This document shows, piece after piece, positions 60,461 to 64,000 of a stretch of DNA of 64,000 bases. A model generated the notes under the pieces. That model was not told the DNA's origin and ran no database searches. It saw only the letters and a program-made list of their open reading frames with translations. The position numbers and the translations under genes were made by a program. The first letter of the stretch is position 1, and the number at the start of each line of letters is the position of its first letter. Source of the stretch: Chinchilla lanigera (taxonomy: Eukaryota; Chordata; Mammalia; Rodentia; Chinchillidae); the NCBI RefSeq assembly GCF_000276665.1, contig NW_004955423.1, forward strand, positions 6,023,547 to 6,087,546. Direction: 5' to 3'.

Positions 60461-60790
60461 CCTGCACTGGCTTTCCATGTTTTCCTTGTGTCTTATCCTA
60501 TGCTTCTAGCCTTACTGTCGTCTCCATGCTGTCTTTTCCTGCCTCTGCCTCATTGTCATAGTTTACCTATGCTGTTTGCTCAGACTCTCCTTTCTCCATC
60601 TCCTCTCCCTCATTGTCCTTCTCTACTTCAGATCTATCTTGAATGCACCCAAAATTCATGTTTCCAGCTCTGATCTCTCTCATGGACACTTATGCTGTGC
60701 TCCCAGTTCTTTATTTTCTGACGACGTCCTCCTCCAGTCATACACGCTTGAAACTCCATGTCCTCATTGCCCTAGTTGCTTTGTAACTAT
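60461..60790 (+). repeat. possible L2 LINE fragment, plus strand
   Basis: Pyrimidine-rich sequence with an L2-like phrase 'ccagctctgatctctctcat' and spaced 'ctcattgtcc' repeats. It could be an inverted neighbouring L2 copy. Weak; the small frames at 60392-60794 are translations of this stretch. Confidence 0.35.
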
Positions 60791-61839
60791 ATAAGGAAAT
60801 TTTTCATCACTAGGATTTTTCTTAGAAAAAGTTTGATTAATGCATGTGTGCGAGAAATGCTTGAAGAAGTTCAGTGAGATGGGAAATGAGCTCTTTCCGG
60901 ATATGTTTGGTAAAAACATGGCGGCTGAGCTCCTTCCTAAGGCAAAGAGTTGCTCTGAGGAGCTGAGCTCTAGGCTTTCCCAGGCAGCACCTTGGGAGGT
61001 TTGGCAAGATGGTATAGCTTCAAACAATAAAGGACTGGTAAGTATAAATTTTGAGGAAAAAATCTGGGGATGGAAACCTACTGGGCTAGACATTATGTGA
61101 GAGAATGAAGAGAAAGACAAGCAAAATAAAGTTTGAAATAAATCTATGGTAAATGGGTGCGAAAAGATTGGAAGATTAGTATCAGGTTGGAGATTTTACA
61201 GCTACCTATCGAACAAATATAAGGAAAGTCCCAGTTTTTGTTTACTTCAAACATCTTTAGCCAAAACTCCAAAAATCACTAATGATCTGAATGAGCCTGA
61301 ATTCTTTGGAGACTTTCAGTAATATGTAGAGTCCTGTGGTATGGTTGAGGAGAGTTAAAACAGAAATGGTTTGCGGTTGGAAAAGTGCTTTTCTCCACTT
61401 GTCTCTATCCCATAATAAAAGCAATCACCCTGCCTCAGCCACACCCTATGCCATAGTATCCTTGCTCTTTCTCCTCAGCTCACTGGATTTATTTTCCTTC
61501 ATCTACAAACATGTGTTGACCCCTTAATCATCATCCTGCCTTTTGCCTTTTTCTTGACCAGACCCCACATCATAAAACTTGAGATTAATGGTCTAAAATT
61601 GGTTAGAGGAAAACAGTTTCATCAGCAGAGATGAAAAACTGGCTGCCTGGATCCTGAAAATGATTATTTAGTCCAAGTCAAATGACAGAGATTGTCTTTA
61701 CTTTGATGCTGTCACAGTCTTGCATTTACCACAGTCCCCACTACTCCTTGTGCTCTGATGAGCTGTCCCCTTCCCTGGTTTATGAGAAATATGCCTGTGA
61801 AGGCATATGAGTTTACACTCCTAGATGTAAGACCATTGA
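60791..61839. other. unassigned 1-kb block
   Basis: Two fully overlapping frames on opposite strands (60840-61100 plus, 86 codons; 60764-61120 reverse, 118 codons). The plus frame (MHVCEKCLKKFSEMGNELFP...) begins like a Cys-x-x-Cys unit but lacks the His pair of a zinc finger. A consensus-like donor 'ctggtaagtat' occurs at 61030-61040. I do not call an exon. Confidence 0.35.
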
Positions 61840-62015
61840 CATTAAAGCTAGGCTTGAATTTGAATCCAGCTCTGTGCTATGTGATTCTGGGCAAACTTGG
61901 AGGGAGCTCCCTGTGTCTTAGTTTTATCCTAAGTACAATGGGAATAAAAATTCAGTACCTATTTAATTGTGAAGCTGTGATTATTATACAAAATTATATT
62001 AGCACAGAGTAAGCC
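61840..62015 (+). repeat. MIR SINE
   Basis: 'aggcttgaatttgaatccag', 'ctctgtgctatgtgattctg', 'ggcaaacttggagggagctc', 'cctaagtacaatgggaataa' and 'gcacagagtaagcctttaga' match MIR in order. Plus strand. Confidence 0.8.
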
Positions 62016-62089
62016 TTTAGAAAGGATAGTAATTAATTTTTATGACAGCGCTTCACACTGAAGCTCTTACAACTTCTCAAATTGTGAAG

Positions 62090-62570
62090 AAAAGTGGAAA
62101 ACCAAATTTGTCCTGGTGTCTGGAGCCTCACACTCGACCCCGCTGTGTCTGCTCTTGTCTTATCTCCGTGTACCCTGTGCACATTGTACCCATCAAACTC
62201 TCTGCCTTCAAATAGGTCACATTCATTCCTGTTTCTATGCTCTTGCTTTTGCCTTCCCATCCCATTTCTATGGCTTCTTAACAAATCTTTACCTGTCATA
62301 GACCTATCTATCTTTCAAAACCTATTCCTTCATGGAGATGTTCCTCCTCCTCACTGGTGGAAATCATCCCCACTTTTTGCCAAGACCCTGGGTAGTCTTC
62401 CCAGGGCAGATCACACCTGCGTGGCCCCTTGAGAATTTAGGTTTTTGTTTCCCAGATTGTCAGCCCTCTGAAGCATGAACAGCATCTGTTTCATCCTTGC
62501 AGCCACTGTGGCGTCTGGCAGTCTATATTTATCTCCTTCATTCCCCAAAGAGTTCCTGAGTGCCTAATCT
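62090..62570 (+). repeat. L2 LINE 3' region
   Basis: 'tgctcttgcttttgccttcc', 'ctttcaaaacctattccttc', 'atggagatgttcctcctcct', 'cagattgtcagccctctgaa' and 'gtggcgtctggcagtctata' follow the L2 3' region (..ttcaagacccagctcaaatgccacctcctcc..gactgtgagctccttgagggcag..). The 112-codon frame 62094-62432 is translated from it. Confidence 0.6.
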
Positions 62571-64000
62571 GTGTGGGGGCTCCAACCATTTATTCAAATC
62601 TCAGCAAAAATATATTCAACGGCAGAAGAAATAGATGAACAAATATGTCAGTAATGAGGTGGTAAGCCAATGTAATTTGTGGCGTACGTTCTCTGCACTA
62701 CATTTTAGCGATGGAGTCACACCAGCCACCTAAAAATCTGAGATACTCCACTTCTTAAGAAACCGCACAAGGGATTCTTCAGAATTTTAGGTTCTTTTAA
62801 TCCATTTTGGTCTCTGATCACCTCAGTGTATAATGATTTTCACTCCCAGCTGCTGTTCTTAGCTCACTTTTCTTGCAAGTTCCCGAAGAATGTGTTCTTA
62901 CGACCTTTGTCCTTTAATACCTTTGTCCCAATTTGCTCATCTCCTTTTCTAAATGGCTCTCACCCTGGCTCTGTGCTGGTCAGTTTCTTCCATTCCCTGC
63001 TGTTAGATCGCAATTTTTATTTCTTGGATTCTCTAAATACACTATGACTCTGTAAGGATTATGCATTTGTATGCAATACATAAAATATAGTCACACATAA
63101 TATACTTCTTTAATGGTTTTGTATATGCATCTGTCTTAGTCATATATACTACTCTTCCCTCATTTGTCCATTTAAATTGCAATTTCCTAATAGGTACCCT
63201 AGCACTGTGGTACTGTAGAAGACTTTCTAAGAAGAAAAGAAATAAACACATCCCAGTTGCCTTGTTCTTGTACAGATGTACGGACATGAGAAGAACAGGT
63301 TCTCACTCGAGCAATTGAACAGTGGGCTTACAGAGAACTGAAATGTCATGCAGGATACCACTGAGCCGTGCTGGCAGCAACTCTAACAGTAAGGCATTCT
63401 TTGTGGCAATTTCCTTTTGTCCTTGGCTCCCCTCACTTTTCCTGGAGCATTCACTGAAGACCTTTCTCTCTGTCCTTGTTCTCTTCCATACCATGGCTGA
63501 TATTTAACGGAAGCATCCATGAGCTTATGGCTTCTGTTACTTTGCAGCTTTTGTTCTCAGCTTTTGTGTCTTTCAGAGGTATTGCAAACTACTCTGTATA
63601 GATCTTTCTTCATGTCACATCCCCAAGATGAACATCTGATTGAGCAGTTAGTATTCAATACCTAATGGCCCTGTTGGTTAGAATTCTTATGCAGAGTCAC
63701 CACATGAACTTCTCTGATATTCCTTCCACAAGTGGGTGGCTTTGGAACAGGTGTTAACTCCTGCTACAAACATTTGGAATAAATATTTCAGGACTAGAGG
63801 CCTCAAAATGCAGTATAATCCTGATATGAGCAATTGAATGCAGATTCTTTATACAGAAAATTGTGGTTCATTGGCTACTATTTTTTGTTTAATTTAAAAT
63901 ATTCTCAACTATTTCTTTATAGATTGTGTTCATACAGGTCAAAGAAAAGTAGAGACTTTAGTTGTATTGTGAAGTTGTTCTCTAGAGGCAATAATATATG
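62571..64000. other. unassigned sequence to the window end
   Basis: No gene or named repeat. Frames at 62826-63507 are short and overlap on both strands. The AT-rich last 500 bases show nothing recognisable. Confidence 0.4.

Noticed and set aside
60840..61040. Possible exon with a Cys-x-x-Cys start and a consensus-like donor (ctg|gtaagt)
   Set aside because: The zinc-finger histidines are absent, there is no matching acceptor or neighbouring exon, and the reverse strand is open too. A single donor-like site is expected by chance in 64 kb.
1..64000. CRISPR array, operon, phage or other prokaryotic system
   Set aside because: The SINEs, LINEs, LTRs and microsatellites show a mammalian nuclear genome. 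No regularly spaced direct repeats of CRISPR type, no gene clusters and no ribosome-binding-site organisation were seen.

Overview
The window is nuclear DNA from a placental mammal, most likely a rodent. The lineage-marking repeats are tRNA-Ala-like ID SINEs with A-tails (4884-5010, 32234-32324 reverse, 43670-43770, 59674-59777), a B1 SINE with its own 17-bp target duplication (12015-12190), and B1+ID fusions of the B1-dID kind (about 4546-4684 and 14980-15160). No B2 or B4 SINEs were seen. This fits a non-muroid rodent such as a squirrel or beaver relative, but the species cannot be fixed from the sequence alone. Shared mammalian fossils (MIR, L2, MaLR/MLT1-type LTRs, L1M-type 3' ends, hAT/MER5-type DNA elements) make up most of the rest of what can be recognised.

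No protein-coding gene, structural RNA gene or CpG island could be supported. The longest open frame is 148 codons (15611-16057) and lies in tandemly duplicated sequence. The other frames over 100 codons match no family I recognise, and many short ones lie on repeats. The window therefore reads as intergenic or large-intron DNA, and the annotation is a map of repeats, low-complexity tracts and unexplained unique blocks.

Layout. 1-35 kb is repeat-dense: an L1 3' end, three MaLR/MLT1-like LTRs bounded at both ends (1860-2349, 8060-8634, 19237-19638, each with 5-bp target duplications), further LTRs, a HAL1/L1-like segment at about 10.7-11.75 kb, L2 copies, a split L2 with an LTR inside it at 24.5-25.9 kb, and microsatellites. 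35-58.5 kb is strikingly poor in recognisable repeats (one B1 piece, one ID, two MIRs); it is mostly AT-rich unique sequence and contains a modest CpG-enriched patch near 50.65-50.98 kb. 58.5-62.6 kb becomes repeat-dense again (L1M 3' end, ID, L2 copies, MIR). 62.6-64 kb is unassigned.

Most unusual points: a short interstitial telomeric tract at 3626-3683 in which TTAGGG units face CCCTAA units, the orientation left by telomere-telomere joining; a block at about 15.5-16.2 kb with three superimposed tandem repeats (18, about 177 and 42 bp, the first and last exact multiples of three, the middle one mostly in phase); a pair of about 245-bp diverged direct repeats flanking a CT/CA microsatellite at 13.6-14.8 kb; two short CAGTG-ended hAT-like elements; and the 23-kb repeat-poor block, a candidate region of regulatory constraint. 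No novel gene system was found.
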